From assembly GCF_010092445.1 (NCBI RefSeq), contig NZ_CP048031.1, forward strand, positions 1,364,001-1,428,000: a stretch of 64,000 nucleotides of DNA. The letters run 5' to 3'. The position numbers were made by a program, and so were the translations under genes. Below are positions 27,104 to 36,017 of this stretch, in pieces. This stretch comes from Shewanella sp. Arc9-LZ (GTDB lineage Bacteria > Pseudomonadota > Gammaproteobacteria > Enterobacterales > Shewanellaceae). The notes beneath the pieces are model-generated. The model did no database searches, had not been told where the DNA came from, and worked only from the letters and a program-made list of their open reading frames with translations. How positions within the stretch are numbered: the first letter of the stretch is position 1; every line of letters starts with the position of its first letter.

Positions 27104-28342
27104 CTAAACTACTCTGAGATTTTTCATACCAATTAAGCTAACGTTACCATTAGCAGCTTGGATAATGTAGTCACTCCACCAGATCATCATTACTCTACGG
27201 CGTTCTAAGTAGTCGGTTCTGTTATAAGCACTACGTATCTGATTTTTATCAATATGTGCTAATGCTGTTTCAATAAGATCTGCATCAAACCCTTGCTCAT
27301 TGAGTGTTGTACTTGCTAGCGAACGGAGGCCATGTGCGGTGGTACGGCCCTTTAACCCCATTCGATTTAATGCAGCGTTTGCTGTTTGCACATTGCAATG
27401 TGTTTTAGGGTTTCTTTCTGCAGGGAAAATGTACTCTCTGTGACCGCTGAAATGCTTAATCGTTTCAAGTAGCACAATCGTTTGCTCGGTAAGGGGGATA
27501 ACATGATCACGGCGCATTTTCATTTTATCTGCCGGAATTGACCATAACCGGTCATCAAAATTAATTTCATCCCATCGTGCTGCTGCGGCTTCATTTGGCC
27601 GAGTCATGGTATGCAATTGCCATTCAATTAAAAAGCGGGTGACTTTTTTTATACTGGCGTTCGCGATAGCCTGCATTAACTCAGGCAATTCATTTGGTTT
27701 TAATGCTGCAAGGTGTTCTTTGCGTGGTTTTTTGAATACCGACTTAATACCGGATAAAGGATTTGCATGAATAAGGCCCGTATTGACGGCGTATATCATG
27801 ACTTCGTTTATGCGTTGGCTTAATCGCTTAACAGTTTCGAGATTACCTTTTGCTTCAACAGGCCTTAATACTTTAATAACCATCGGCGCAGTGATATGGC
27901 TGATTGGCGTTTTAGCTAAAGCAGGGAGTAAGTGCAGCTTGAAAGAGCGCCATGTTGAATCAGCATGGTCCAGAGTTATGGATTCTTTCTTAGCTTCAAA
28001 CCATTGCAGAGCGACTATCTCAAAAGTATGTTCAGTGAGTGCCGCTTTTGCAGCTAGCTCATCAGCTTTATGTTGCTTGGGGTCAGTATCTAACGCGATG
28101 AGCGTTCTAGCTTCTTGTGCGAGTTTACGTGCATCAGCAAGAGAAATATCAGGATATGAGCCAAAACTTAGGTTTTGTCTTTTCTTGGTAATTGGATTGA
28201 CGTAATTGAGAAGCCAAAGCTTAGAACCGTTAGGCTTTACCCTTAACTGCAACCCCGCACCGTCTGCCAGGTTATATTCTTTGTCTTTTGCTTTAGCACT
28301 TTTGATTTCTGTATCTGAAAGGGGCTTTGCGAGTCTTGCCAT
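27104..28342 (-). CDS. P4-type tyrosine integrase of the island
   Basis: 412 residues. N-terminal DUF4102 arm-binding domain (AKDKEYNLADGAGLQLRVKPNG, LSFGSYPDISLADARKLA), central core-binding region, C-terminal catalytic domain with the first Arg in TMTRPNEAAAARW, the HxxR box HGLRSLASTTLNEQG, the second His in ALAHIDKN and the nucleophile Tyr in RSAYNRTDYLERR. It catalyses island integration and excision. It lies 278 bp from the ssrA 3' end with the 5' end facing ssrA, the usual arrangement. Six GTTACTA motifs precede it and probably act as both arm sites and autoregulatory sites. Confidence 0.95.
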   Translation of the reverse strand: MARLAKPLSDTEIKSAKAKDKEYNLADGAGLQLRVKPNGSKLWLLNYVNPITKKRQNLSFGSYPDISLADARKLAQEARTLIALDTDPKQHKADELAAKAALTEHTFEIVALQWFEAKKESITLDHADSTWRSFKLHLLPALAKTPISHITAPMVIKVLRPVEAKGNLETVKRLSQRINEVMIYAVNTGLIHANPLSGIKSVFKKPRKEHLAALKPNELPELMQAIANASIKKVTRFLIEWQLHTMTRPNEAAAARWDEINFDDRLWSIPADKMKMRRDHVIPLTEQTIVLLETIKHFSGHREYIFPAERNPKTHCNVQTANAALNRMGLKGRTTAHGLRSLASTTLNEQGFDADLIETALAHIDKNQIRSAYNRTDYLERRRVMMIWWSDYIIQAANGNVSLIGMKNLRVV

Positions 28343-28501
28343 AGTAACACCATCCTTAGTAACACTGACCTGAGTGATTAAAGCGATGTTACTAAATAAA
28401 TGTAAACCTATAAATTATTGACAGTTATAGGCCTAAATTGTGGTTTTAGTAACATCGAAACGGCTATGTATTTGCCGATGTTACTTCTGATGTTACTAAA
28501 A
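28343..28501. repeat. Cluster of GTTACTA motifs, integrase arm-type sites
   Basis: Between the integrase start and ssrA the motif GTTACTA/GTTACTT recurs in both orientations: near 28343 and 28357 (complement), 28386, 28443-28456 (complement of CGATGTTACTAAAA), 28476 and 28490. The last two form the 26-bp block shared with the left island end. The rest of the gap to 28584 shows nothing else. Confidence 0.6.
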
Positions 28502-28583
28502 GTTCCGGTTTTCAACAAACGTTATCGTACACAAATGGAGCTGGATTTAACGTAAGTCATTGATTTATGTATTTTACAGACAG

Positions 28584-28608
28584 AAAAAAAGACGTCCTAA
28601 GACGTCTT
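28584..28608 (-). terminator. ssrA terminator
   Basis: On the minus strand AAGACGTC, loop TTAG, GACGTCTT, then a run of seven U; begins 13 bases past the CCA end of tmRNA. Confidence 0.85.
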
Positions 28609-28620
28609 CGTTCCTTTAAT

Positions 28621-28976
28621 TGGTGGAGGCGGCGGGACTTGAACCCGCGTCCAGAAAGCCTACATCCTCGGCACTACATGTTTAGTCTCTCTTTTATTTA
28701 ACCAAGCAGTCTCCGAAAGACAGGATGCTACTTGGTGAGTCCGGTACTGTTTCGCGGTTCACCCCCGGACGGAGTTCCCTCGCTAGCACACTGTAATATG
28801 ACCATCAGGATCCACTGTCCACGTGCGAAACGTGTGGTTGATGGCTAGCTAGCCTAAGCTGCTAGAGAGTAGTTAGAGTCGTTTGCAACTATAACGGTGC
28901 GGCTTTTTACGAGGCCAACCGCCCCTCGACATGCTCCTTGGGTTTCGTGAATCCTGTCGAATCCAGAATCGCCCCC
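28621..28976 (-). ncRNA. ssrA: Transfer-messenger RNA (tmRNA)
   Basis: About 356 nt. The 5' end GGGGGCGATTCTGGATTCGA and the 3' end GTCCCGCCGCCTCCACCA pair as the tRNA-like acceptor stem, with the T-arm GCGGGTTCAAGTCCCGC-like segment and an encoded CCA. The tag frame starts with GCA at 28886 and ends with TAG at 28854, reading A-N-D-S-N-Y-S-L-A-A. It rescues stalled ribosomes together with SmpB, encoded just upstream. Its 3' end is a classic integration site and abuts the island here. Confidence 0.97.
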
Positions 28977-29121
28977 AATTGAGTTAACTATAACGCTTTG
29001 TTAGATGAATACCTAGTATCCATTAACAAAATATAATCGTTTGTTCACTATCTGTTCGTTATAGGCCTATGTTCAATAACAACTTATCAATTTTAATCGT
29101 TTCAGTGGCCTACTAACGAGA

Positions 29122-29610
29122 TTAAGCGTTTTCTTTGTCTTTTTTCATTACGCGAGCTTTTTCAATTTTCCACTCACGTTCTTTGGTATCTTCACGTTTA
29201 TCGTGATCTTTTTTACCTTTACCTAAGCCAATTTCGACTTTTACCCAGGCACCTTTGCGCCAGTACATTGATAATGGTACCAGGGTGTAGCCTTGACGCT
29301 CAATTAGGCCGGCAAGTTTATCAATTTCACTGCGCTTTAATAGCAGTTTTTTGGTTCTGATTGGATCACATATTACATGGGTTGAAGCGGTATTAAGTGG
29401 TTGAATAGTACAACCATGCATAAAGGCTTCACCCTCTTTAATATAGACATAACAATCAGATAAATTTACTTTACCCATGCGAATGGACTTAACTTCCCAG
29501 CCCATAAGTTGTAATCCCGCTTCGATTTTGTCTTCTATGCGGTATTCAAAGGTCGCGCGTTTATTGCGTGCGATGCTCGCTGAGGCGTTTGCTGATTTCT
29601 TTTTTACCAT
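29122..29610 (-). CDS. smpB: SmpB, tmRNA-binding protein
   Basis: 162 residues, full length. Family features: [19 protein letters not shown] with [31 protein letters not shown] near the end, and a basic C-terminal tail. SmpB carries charged tmRNA to stalled ribosomes. The gene is on the same strand as ssrA and directly upstream of it, as in many gammaproteobacteria, and diverges from ratA. Confidence 0.97.
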   Translation of the reverse strand: MVKKKSANASASIARNKRATFEYRIEDKIEAGLQLMGWEVKSIRMGKVNLSDCYVYIKEGEAFMHGCTIQPLNTASTHVICDPIRTKKLLLKRSEIDKLAGLIERQGYTLVPLSMYWRKGAWVKVEIGLGKGKKDHDKREDTKEREWKIEKARVMKKDKENA

Positions 29611-29862
29611 TATTATTACCGTTCTGATTGCCGTTATTGACCTGAAGGATGGTGCTGGACAACCCGCAGTGAGCCCATTTGATAAACTCTATTATGCTAA
29701 TACTATTAACTAATAGATATGGGGGAGATTTTTGATATTTCAACGATTATACCCAGTTTCTTGGTGATTGTGTTATTTCCAACGTGATTTAACGCTCTCG
29801 GAGATGCCTTTTTTATTTAACGTGATAAAATCGCACTATTGTATTAACGATAGTGATGTCAG

Positions 29863-30297
29863 ATGCCCAAGATTTCCAAAAGTATGCTGGTTAGATTTAG
29901 TGCCTTACAGATGTATGATTTAGTCAATGATGTTGAATCGTATCATGCTTTTCTACCGGGATGTGTCGGTGGTAAGGTGCTTGAGTTTGATGGTCAAACC
30001 ATGGTGGCGTCGGTTGATGTTAGTAAGGCGGGGATCAGTAAAACATTTACCACCCGCAATCAAGTGATCCAAGCTAAATCGATTTCACTTGAATTGGAAA
30101 ATGGCCCGTTTAAGTATATGCATGGCTTGTGGAAATTTACTGAGCTTACCGAAGATGCCTGTAAAGTTGAATTTGATTTAGACTTCGAATTTTCAAACAT
30201 GCTGGTTGATATGGCGTTTGGCAAAGTGTTTAAAGATTTGATGTCGTCGATGGTAATGGCATTTACTGACAGGGCAAAGGTGATTTATCGTGATTAA
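29863..30297 (+). CDS. ratA: RatA, START-domain toxin/coenzyme-Q binding family
   Basis: 144 residues of the polyketide-cyclase/START fold: MYDLVNDVESYHAFLPGCVG near the N-terminus and MVDMAFGKVFKDLMSSMV-type C-terminal helix. E. coli RatA interferes with 70S ribosome assembly; relatives (Coq10) bind ubiquinone. The next gene overlaps by 8 bp. The gene order smpB (divergent), ratA, rnfH, bamE (convergent) is conserved in gammaproteobacteria. Confidence 0.92.
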   Translation: MPKISKSMLVRFSALQMYDLVNDVESYHAFLPGCVGGKVLEFDGQTMVASVDVSKAGISKTFTTRNQVIQAKSISLELENGPFKYMHGLWKFTELTEDACKVEFDLDFEFSNMLVDMAFGKVFKDLMSSMVMAFTDRAKVIYRD

Positions 30298-30625
30298 TGA
30301 AACAGAAAAGTTCTCGGTAGATGTTATTTATGCATTGCCAAAACAGCAGAAAATTATTTCGGTGATGGTGTCGCCAGGCACTACATTCATTGAAGCCGTT
30401 AAGCAAAGTGATATTGTTAAATTTTTTCCGGAGATTAACCTTGAAGAGGTTAAGCTTGGGGTGTTTAGTCGCCAGGCCAAACATGATGAGGTACTCGTTC
30501 CTGGGCAACGTGTTGAAATATATCGCCCGTTAATTGCAGATCCTAAAGATGTTCGTCGCAAACGTGCCGAAAAAGCCAAAGATGAAGGTCGTATTAATAA
30601 AATCACCGGTGCTAAAGTCAATTAA
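30290..30625 (+). CDS. rnfH: RnfH-family ubiquitin-like protein
   Basis: 111 residues, UPF0125/RnfH family (also named RatB in E. coli). Pattern: VDVIYALPKQQKIISVMVSPG, then VKLGVFSRQAKHDEVL and PGQRVEIYRPLIADPKDVRR, with a lysine-rich tail. A GTG start at 30290 overlaps ratA by 8 bp; an ATG nearby is out of frame. Cellular role poorly known. Operon with ratA. Confidence 0.9.
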   Translation: MINETEKFSVDVIYALPKQQKIISVMVSPGTTFIEAVKQSDIVKFFPEINLEEVKLGVFSRQAKHDEVLVPGQRVEIYRPLIADPKDVRRKRAEKAKDEGRINKITGAKVN

Positions 30626-30673
30626 CTTACCATTAGTAAGGTGATGGATTAAGTTTTTAGGTGGTTATATAAT

Positions 30674-30710
30674 AAAAAAGCAGGACTCTCGTTAGAGGTC
30701 CTGCTTTTTT
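30674..30710. terminator. Bidirectional terminator between rnfH and bamE
   Basis: AAAAAAGCAGGAC-T-CTC, loop GTTA, GAG-GTCCTGCTTTTTT; one bulged T, T runs on both strands, between convergent genes. Confidence 0.9.
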
Positions 30711-30740
30711 ATTGGCATAAATCACATGTTATCGTGTGGC

Positions 30741-31250
30741 TTATGTTGGTGCATTATCATTATCATTTTCGGCCTGGTTTTTTAACGCAGGACGTAGCTC
30801 TTCAACTAAAGGTTTCGCATCTGGACGAACTTCTGGTAATAAAGGCTTAAGATCCTGTTCGTTAACTGACGGCAACGAGCTTTCATCAAGTGGAGTATTA
30901 AATTCTGCACTTAGGTCATAATCACCAGCAACACTTGAAATCTTGTCGCCATTAAAGTGAATGATCAACTCTTTATGAGTAATACTAGCATCTCGACCAC
31001 TTTTAAAATGGTACACATAATACCAAGTGTCATCGGAGAAGCTGTCGCGCAATACTGGACGACCTAAAATATATTCTGCTTGCTCTTTAGTCATGTCGAC
31101 ACGAAGTTTTTCAACTTGCTGTGTTTCCATGTAGTTGCCTTGTGGCACATCTGGCTTGTAAATCAACCAATCAAACACACTGCATCCGCTAAGAGATAAT
31201 GAAAGCGCTACTGCGCTTACAAGGGTAAGACTTTGTTTTTTGTTTATCAT
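30741..31250 (-). CDS. bamE: BamE outer-membrane assembly lipoprotein
   Basis: 169 residues with a lipoprotein signal ending LSLSLSGC (lipobox cysteine at about 23). The SmpA/OmlA fold follows: QQVEKLRVDMTKEQAEYILG, RPVLRDSFSDDTWYYVYHF. It is an accessory of the BAM complex; bamB lies 25 kb further on. A ~50-residue acidic and alanine-rich C-terminal extension makes it longer than E. coli BamE (113). The 31251-31568 gap upstream, shared with the divergent sonM, has no gene. Confidence 0.93.
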   Translation of the reverse strand: MINKKQSLTLVSAVALSLSLSGCSVFDWLIYKPDVPQGNYMETQQVEKLRVDMTKEQAEYILGRPVLRDSFSDDTWYYVYHFKSGRDASITHKELIIHFNGDKISSVAGDYDLSAEFNTPLDESSLPSVNEQDLKPLLPEVRPDAKPLVEELRPALKNQAENDNDNAPT

Positions 31251-31568
31251 TGTCTGCGCTACTTCCTAAATTCTGTCGGTCATCATACCCAAGCAGTCCC
31301 TATGCTGACAAGGGTCTATTAGAAGATGTTGTGGTTTTGAGTCAATTTAGCGGTTGAAGTTCCATTTTCTTCGATAAATAAATTTAGAGTAAATTTTCAT
31401 TTTTATTTAACATTGTACAAAAAATGTTGGTAGGATGTTGCTCAATTTATGATTTAGATGCCCTAGTTAACGTTTAATAATGTCAAGTGCTATTAATGCA
31501 TAAGTTATTGATAATTTTATTTTATGCTTTTATTTTGCGTTGTAATTATTTCAAAATAAGAAACCACG

Positions 31569-32405
31569 ATGACGAGACAACAATCACCGATAGCAACATT
31601 AACCAGTGCAAAGAAAGGTAACCTTGTTTGTGTTGGCACGGGATTACAGCTTGCAGGGCAAATAGGTGCATTAAGTTTGAGTTATATAGAGCATGCTGAT
31701 GTGGTCTTTTCGTTAGTGCCCGATGGTTTTTCTGAACGTTGGTTAATGTCGCTTAATTCAGATGTTCGCTCGCTTCAACCTTATTATGCTCAACACGATG
31801 AGGTAAAAAATCGTCGTGATACTTATGCCGAAATGGTTGATGCTATCTTAGACGAAGTTCGCTTAGGCAAGTTAGTTGTATGTGCCTTATATGGCCATCC
31901 TGGGGTATTTGCTTGCGTAGCGCATTGGTCGATTAAACAGGCCCGTAGTGAAGGTTTGGACGCTAGCATGTTACCGGGTATTTCAGCTGAAGCTTGTTTG
32001 TGGGCTGATTTAGGCATTGACCCAGGCAATAGTGGTCATCAAAGCTTTGAAGCGACTCAGTTCATGCTTTATCACCACGTTCCGGATCCTACAACGCATC
32101 TTTTACTTTGGCAGATTGCTCTTGCGGGTGAACATACCTTAACTCAATTTAGTAGCACTAAAGATAAATTACAGATTTTGGTTGAACACTTAAATCAGTG
32201 GTATCCGCTGAATCATGAAGTGATTATATATGAAGCAGCAAATTTGCCATTTCAATCACCTGTTATAGAGCGCATGCCGTTATATGTATTGCCAGAGGCT
32301 AAACTAACGACGATTAGCACATTGTTAATTCCTCCAGCGCGTCCAATGACGCTTAACCATGAGATGTTAGCCAAATTAGGTATCGCCGAAGCAGATATTG
32401 GCTAA
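31569..32405 (+). CDS. Borosin alpha-N-methyltransferase, SonM-like
   Basis: 278 residues of the tetrapyrrole (corrin/porphyrin) methylase fold with a SAM-binding loop VGTGLQLAGQIGALSL and the YGHPGVFACV turn. The region YYAQHDEVKNRRDTYAEM carries the tyrosine and arginine residues (Y72/Y73, R82/R83, Y86) that match the catalytic set of the borosin enzymes OphMA and SonM. It should N-methylate backbone amides of the precursor peptide encoded 314 bp downstream. In this split type the enzyme and substrate are separate proteins, as in S. oneidensis SonM/SonA. It stands alone after a long gap; no strong ribosome site (AAGAAACC). True function of the product unknown. Confidence 0.88.
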   Translation: MTRQQSPIATLTSAKKGNLVCVGTGLQLAGQIGALSLSYIEHADVVFSLVPDGFSERWLMSLNSDVRSLQPYYAQHDEVKNRRDTYAEMVDAILDEVRLGKLVVCALYGHPGVFACVAHWSIKQARSEGLDASMLPGISAEACLWADLGIDPGNSGHQSFEATQFMLYHHVPDPTTHLLLWQIALAGEHTLTQFSSTKDKLQILVEHLNQWYPLNHEVIIYEAANLPFQSPVIERMPLYVLPEAKLTTISTLLIPPARPMTLNHEMLAKLGIAEADIG

Positions 32406-32718
32406 GTATTTTTATGGCTGTTCACAAATGAGGTAATAAAGTAATAGTATGTTTTAAACCGCCGTACTTTTATCGACAAGCTATTAATGGTGATTATTGG
32501 ATGTAAATGATTCAATCTTAGCGAAATTGATATAGTTTTTATTGATAAAAAGATGTTAATGGGCAATTTTGTGTAGAGATTTGCAATAAAACAATTGGTT
32601 ACGACGTTTTTTGTCGACGGAACGACCCAGTAAAGTTAAAGTTGTTACAAATGATAATCACATAGATGTAAATTTAAGTCGCTAATTACAAATATAATCT
32701 AGAATATAAGGTTACGAT

Positions 32719-32931
32719 ATGTCTAACATGAATACATTTTTTACTAAGCTTGGAACGGACGCCGCTTTATTGGAAGCATATAAGCTTGATCCACGTGGTG
32801 TAATGAAATCAAATGGATTAACACAAGAAGAGATTGAAGCTGTGATGTCAGGAGATAAAGCACGTGTTAGTCAGTTGTCTGGTGATAAAGAAATGGCCAT
32901 GTATATGATTATAAGTAATCCGACAGAGTAA
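32719..32931 (+). CDS. Borosin precursor peptide, SonA-like
   Basis: 70 residues. The first ~60 form the helical borosin-binding region (MNTFFTKLGTDAALLEAYKL, DPRGVMKSNGLTQEEIEAVM, SGDKARVSQLSGD) and match SonA in layout; the C-terminal tail MAMYMIISNPTE is the candidate core to be N-methylated. The tail differs from the SonA end that I remember (with VISHGNGD), mostly after the I-S pair. AAGG ribosome site. The 313-bp gap to sonM suggests its own promoter and so a high substrate-to-enzyme ratio. No other unambiguous signal in that gap. Confidence 0.85.
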   Translation: MSNMNTFFTKLGTDAALLEAYKLDPRGVMKSNGLTQEEIEAVMSGDKARVSQLSGDKEMAMYMIISNPTE

Positions 32932-32953
32932 TTATTTTTTGCCTCAAATATTG

Positions 32954-34684
32954 ATGTATTTTTTTATTATCATCGTGTTGCTTTTTAGCCGCGCGGCGAT
33001 AGCTGACAACATCGATTATGATAAAGAACTCGACACTATTGAACAATCTTTGAAGACTGATATTGGTTATGCCATTGAAAAGATTGATACCGCGTTATCC
33101 TCTGAATCGTTACTCACCTCACCACAGCATAGCCGTCTGTATATGTTGCTAGGTACAAAAGATCTTTATTTAGGTCATTTTGTCGAAGCAGATAAAGCTT
33201 TCGATAAAGCACTGACATACGGACCACTTGGTGAAGAACTCACCAATATTTATTTATTGAAAATCACTGCAAATATCGGCTTGAGTAATTATCAAAAAGC
33301 TTTTGCTCTTTTAGAGGATAACCTTTCTCGTATCGACAGTTATCAAGATCAAAGTATCAAAATAATGTCCTATATTCGCTTGATGAATGTGTATTTACAG
33401 CTTAACGCTTATGAGGAAATGCTACGTATCGCGCAATTAGCACTGAGTCTAAACCAAGGTAAAGACCCAAAAAGTGAATGTTTTTCGATGTTATATCACT
33501 CAGTTGCTCATTTAAAGCTAGCCCACTTTGATCAAGCCGAGACGTTCTTTAAAGACACTCAACTTTATTGTAAAAATCATGGTTTTCCATTGATTGAGAT
33601 TATGTCAATTAAGGGGCAAGGTAATGTTTTGTTTGATAAGGGCTTATATGCTGAAGCAGAACCATTTTATCTAGTGGCTTTAGAGCGCTACCAGAAGTTT
33701 AAATTTCAAATTGAGATTAACGAAATACAGTCTTATTTGAGCTCGATATATTTCCATTTGGGTGATTATCAGCAAGCCGATATGTTTGCGCAGTTAGTTA
33801 ATGCTTTACCCAATAAGCCCAGTAATATGCAGGTAAAAAAACGTGTTAGCGAAATACTGTCTTTAATTGCGGGTAAACGTGGTCAGTTCGATAAAGCATA
33901 CCAATATCAAGTTGTTGCTTCTGCACTTGGTCAGCAATTACTTGATGAACAGAAAGTAAAAGAAAATGCCTACCAAATGGCCCGCTTTGATAGCGTTGAA
34001 AAAAATCGTGAGAATACCAGCTTAATTCAAGACCATGAACTTTTGATGAAACAAAAAGATTTATTCATGAAAGAGAAAAGTTCATCGATTATGTTTTCAA
34101 CATTATTAGTTGGGCTTTCTGTTGGTTTATTATTGTTATTAATATCTGCTTGGATGCAGCGTAATCAATTTATGAAGCAAGCGCAGCGAGATGGATTAAC
34201 AGGTATCTTTAATCGCCGTACAGGGCAAGAAATGGCAGAAAATGAATTTATTCAAGCTCAAATGCTTGGCGAGTCATTTTCTGTGCTGTTGATGGATTTA
34301 GACTTATTTAAAAATATTAATGATCAATATGGTCATGCTACGGGCGATTGGGTATTAAAAAAGGTCACACATGTGATTGGTGAAATGTTAAAGCCGACCC
34401 ATATATTTACCCGAATGGGTGGGGAAGAGTTTGCTATTTTTATGCCAAAGCAAACTGAAGATATCGCGGTTGAATTTGCCGAACAGGTTCGCCATGCCGT
34501 TGCCAATATTAACACCCGTTTCTCAGGGCACGATTTTACTGTCACAGTGAGTTGTGGTGTGAGTAGCGTCGATAAGGATGACCTAAGCCTCGACCCGTTA
34601 ATTCGCCGTGCCGATTTAGCGCTTTATAAGGCTAAACATAACGGTCGAAATTGCGTCATCTGTTATAACGACGCCATCAAATAA
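32954..34684 (+). CDS. Periplasmic-TPR, membrane-anchored GGDEF diguanylate cyclase
   Basis: 576 residues from ATG 32954, giving a signal peptide FIIIVLLFSRAAIA; a TTG at 32939 is possible but not needed. Domains in order: signal, helical TPR-like region (about 30-360, for instance DQAETFFKDTQLYCKN, EAEPFYLVALERYQK), a transmembrane segment LLVGLSVGLLLLLISAW, then a GGDEF domain with DGLTGIFNRRTG, MDLDLFKNINDQYGHATGD and the active-site loop GGEEF. Makes cyclic-di-GMP. The RxxD inhibitory site just before GGEEF is absent (PTHIF instead), so feedback inhibition may be lacking. Starts 22 bp after sonA on the same strand. Confidence 0.9.
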   Translation: MYFFIIIVLLFSRAAIADNIDYDKELDTIEQSLKTDIGYAIEKIDTALSSESLLTSPQHSRLYMLLGTKDLYLGHFVEADKAFDKALTYGPLGEELTNIYLLKITANIGLSNYQKAFALLEDNLSRIDSYQDQSIKIMSYIRLMNVYLQLNAYEEMLRIAQLALSLNQGKDPKSECFSMLYHSVAHLKLAHFDQAETFFKDTQLYCKNHGFPLIEIMSIKGQGNVLFDKGLYAEAEPFYLVALERYQKFKFQIEINEIQSYLSSIYFHLGDYQQADMFAQLVNALPNKPSNMQVKKRVSEILSLIAGKRGQFDKAYQYQVVASALGQQLLDEQKVKENAYQMARFDSVEKNRENTSLIQDHELLMKQKDLFMKEKSSSIMFSTLLVGLSVGLLLLLISAWMQRNQFMKQAQRDGLTGIFNRRTGQEMAENEFIQAQMLGESFSVLLMDLDLFKNINDQYGHATGDWVLKKVTHVIGEMLKPTHIFTRMGGEEFAIFMPKQTEDIAVEFAEQVRHAVANINTRFSGHDFTVTVSCGVSSVDKDDLSLDPLIRRADLALYKAKHNGRNCVICYNDAIK

Positions 34685-35380
34685 CGATAACCCTCTAGCT
34701 GACTGTATATCCCTCCCGTGTATTACCTTGAGTAAAGTAAATCAACATATGCTAAACCAGCTTGTGATAGCAGCTAAACGCTGACACTACGGCAGTTGTG
34801 AACGTTACAGTGCACTGGACAAGGAAAGTTAATCAAAGCTTTTTTATCAGCGTAATTTGCGCTATTAATTTATCACAGACACGCTATAAGTGCGCCTTGT
34901 TAGTCGAGCAACGAGTAAGTTGGATAGTGCAGATTTGAAACAATCTCTTTTTATCGCGCAACCCCATCTTTTATTCTGAGTTAATATTATGCATTTATGG
35001 TCTGTACCAAATTGCTTCAAGGTAAAATCCTCCGCTACAAATGCTAACGCTATGTCCGTCTCATTTATCACTTACAACATGTGTTAACTCCATATACTCA
35101 TCACCGTTTGCGTTACCTTGTTGGCCACTCTATTTGAGCTAGAGCTGAATCATTAACTATTTATCAATAAACGACAATTAACATACTGTGAGCGAAGCTT
35201 GGTTATTATTGGCATATTCCGCCCAGAGCAGATCACCGTTTGTTACTTGTTGCTGCACCATTTTGGTTCTCTATTGCCCCATTTATGAAGTTCTTTCAAT
35301 TATTTTTAAAAAAATTGAATTTTATTTAAAAAAAACCAATCTACTTGAGCTTGTTGATCGGGTGACGTAACTCACATTTT

Positions 35381-35408
35381 AAGCCGTTGCGGCGGCTTAT
35401 TTTATTTC
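35381..35408 (+). terminator. Hairpin in the long gap before aceB
   Basis: AAGCCG, loop TTGCGG, CGGCTT, then ATTTTATTT. No recognisable gene lies between the GGDEF stop and this point (34685-35380), so it may end a small RNA or a long 3' tail. Confidence 0.5.
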
Positions 35409-35617
35409 GTTTACGTAAACGTAAATTTAAAACAGTTGTTTAAATTTGGTAGTTGATTACCTAGTTTTAACTATCTGTTTTTAAAGATTAAAACCTTGTT
35501 ACGTGTAGGTAAGCTAGAAACGTTACAAAATTGTTTAATTCAATGGCATAGACTAAAGTTTAGTAAACATAATTTTACATCAAGTAATTATATTACATCC
35601 TTTTTTACCATAATCAT

Positions 35618-35732
35618 TTACCGGTAAATTGGTAAGATGAATTTCAGATGGCCAATTTAAAGTATAAGCTCTATCTTATTATTGCGTTTAATATCAATTG
35701 TTTAAGTCTGTTTTTCTCGGTTGGTAAGACCA
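35618..35732 (+). promoter_or_regulatory. FadR-like operator and palindrome upstream of aceB
   Basis: TGGTAAGACCA at 35722-35732 differs at one position from the FadR core TGGTCNGACCA. A weaker copy TGGTAAGATGA is at 35630, next to a perfect palindrome TTTACCGGTAAA (35618-35629). Fatty-acid control of glyoxylate genes is known for FadR in enterics. The long gap 34685-36017 otherwise holds AT-rich sequence without a supported gene. Confidence 0.4.
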
Positions 35733-36017
35733 TTTTATATGATCTGTAACACTGGTTTTTAAGTCGTTTTGGTAAAGTGAAGACTGTTGCAATTACAAAC
35801 GTTTTTGGTTAGTTTTTAGTACGAAACAGACATTTGAAAGTTTTTGGTAAACAGTCAGCTTCAGTTAAATGTTATTAGAAATGGTTTATTTGAACGCGAA
35901 TATATACGCCGATGAGTTGGTATAGATAAGCGTGATAAGTAGACAGTAGATAACGTCACTACACAGTGAAGCATGACAACCGATATCAAAACAGACAGCA
36001 TTTAGGGAGCCATTATT

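Larger units (their letters stand above)
4802..28620. mobile_element. Integrative genomic island (defence island) at ssrA
   Basis: Bounded on the right by the 3' end of ssrA and a P4-type integrase; on the left by a copy of the GTTACT repeat found next to that integrase (4802-4827 against 28476-28501, one mismatch, same orientation). Contents: type I R-M, ATPase-HNH pair, TIGR02391 gene, McrBC, CHAT cassette, viperin cassette, inovirus-type replication protein, AlpA regulator, integrase. The left boundary is approximate: no perfect copy of the ssrA 3' end was found there. Confidence 0.7.

Noticed and set aside
28621..28976. Possible tRNA gene at the integration site
   Set aside because: The tRNA-like ends belong to tmRNA; the tag frame and length settle it.
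29477..29713. Plus-strand frame overlapping the smpB start
   Set aside because: Antisense to conserved smpB codons, with no start signal.
34865..35071. Minus-strand open frame of 68 codons in the aceB leader
   Set aside because: No ribosome site, no family pattern, composition like the non-coding surroundings.
35188..35370. Plus-strand open frame of 60 codons before the 35381 hairpin
   Set aside because: GTG start without ribosome site and a low-complexity lysine/isoleucine segment; a small RNA is as likely.
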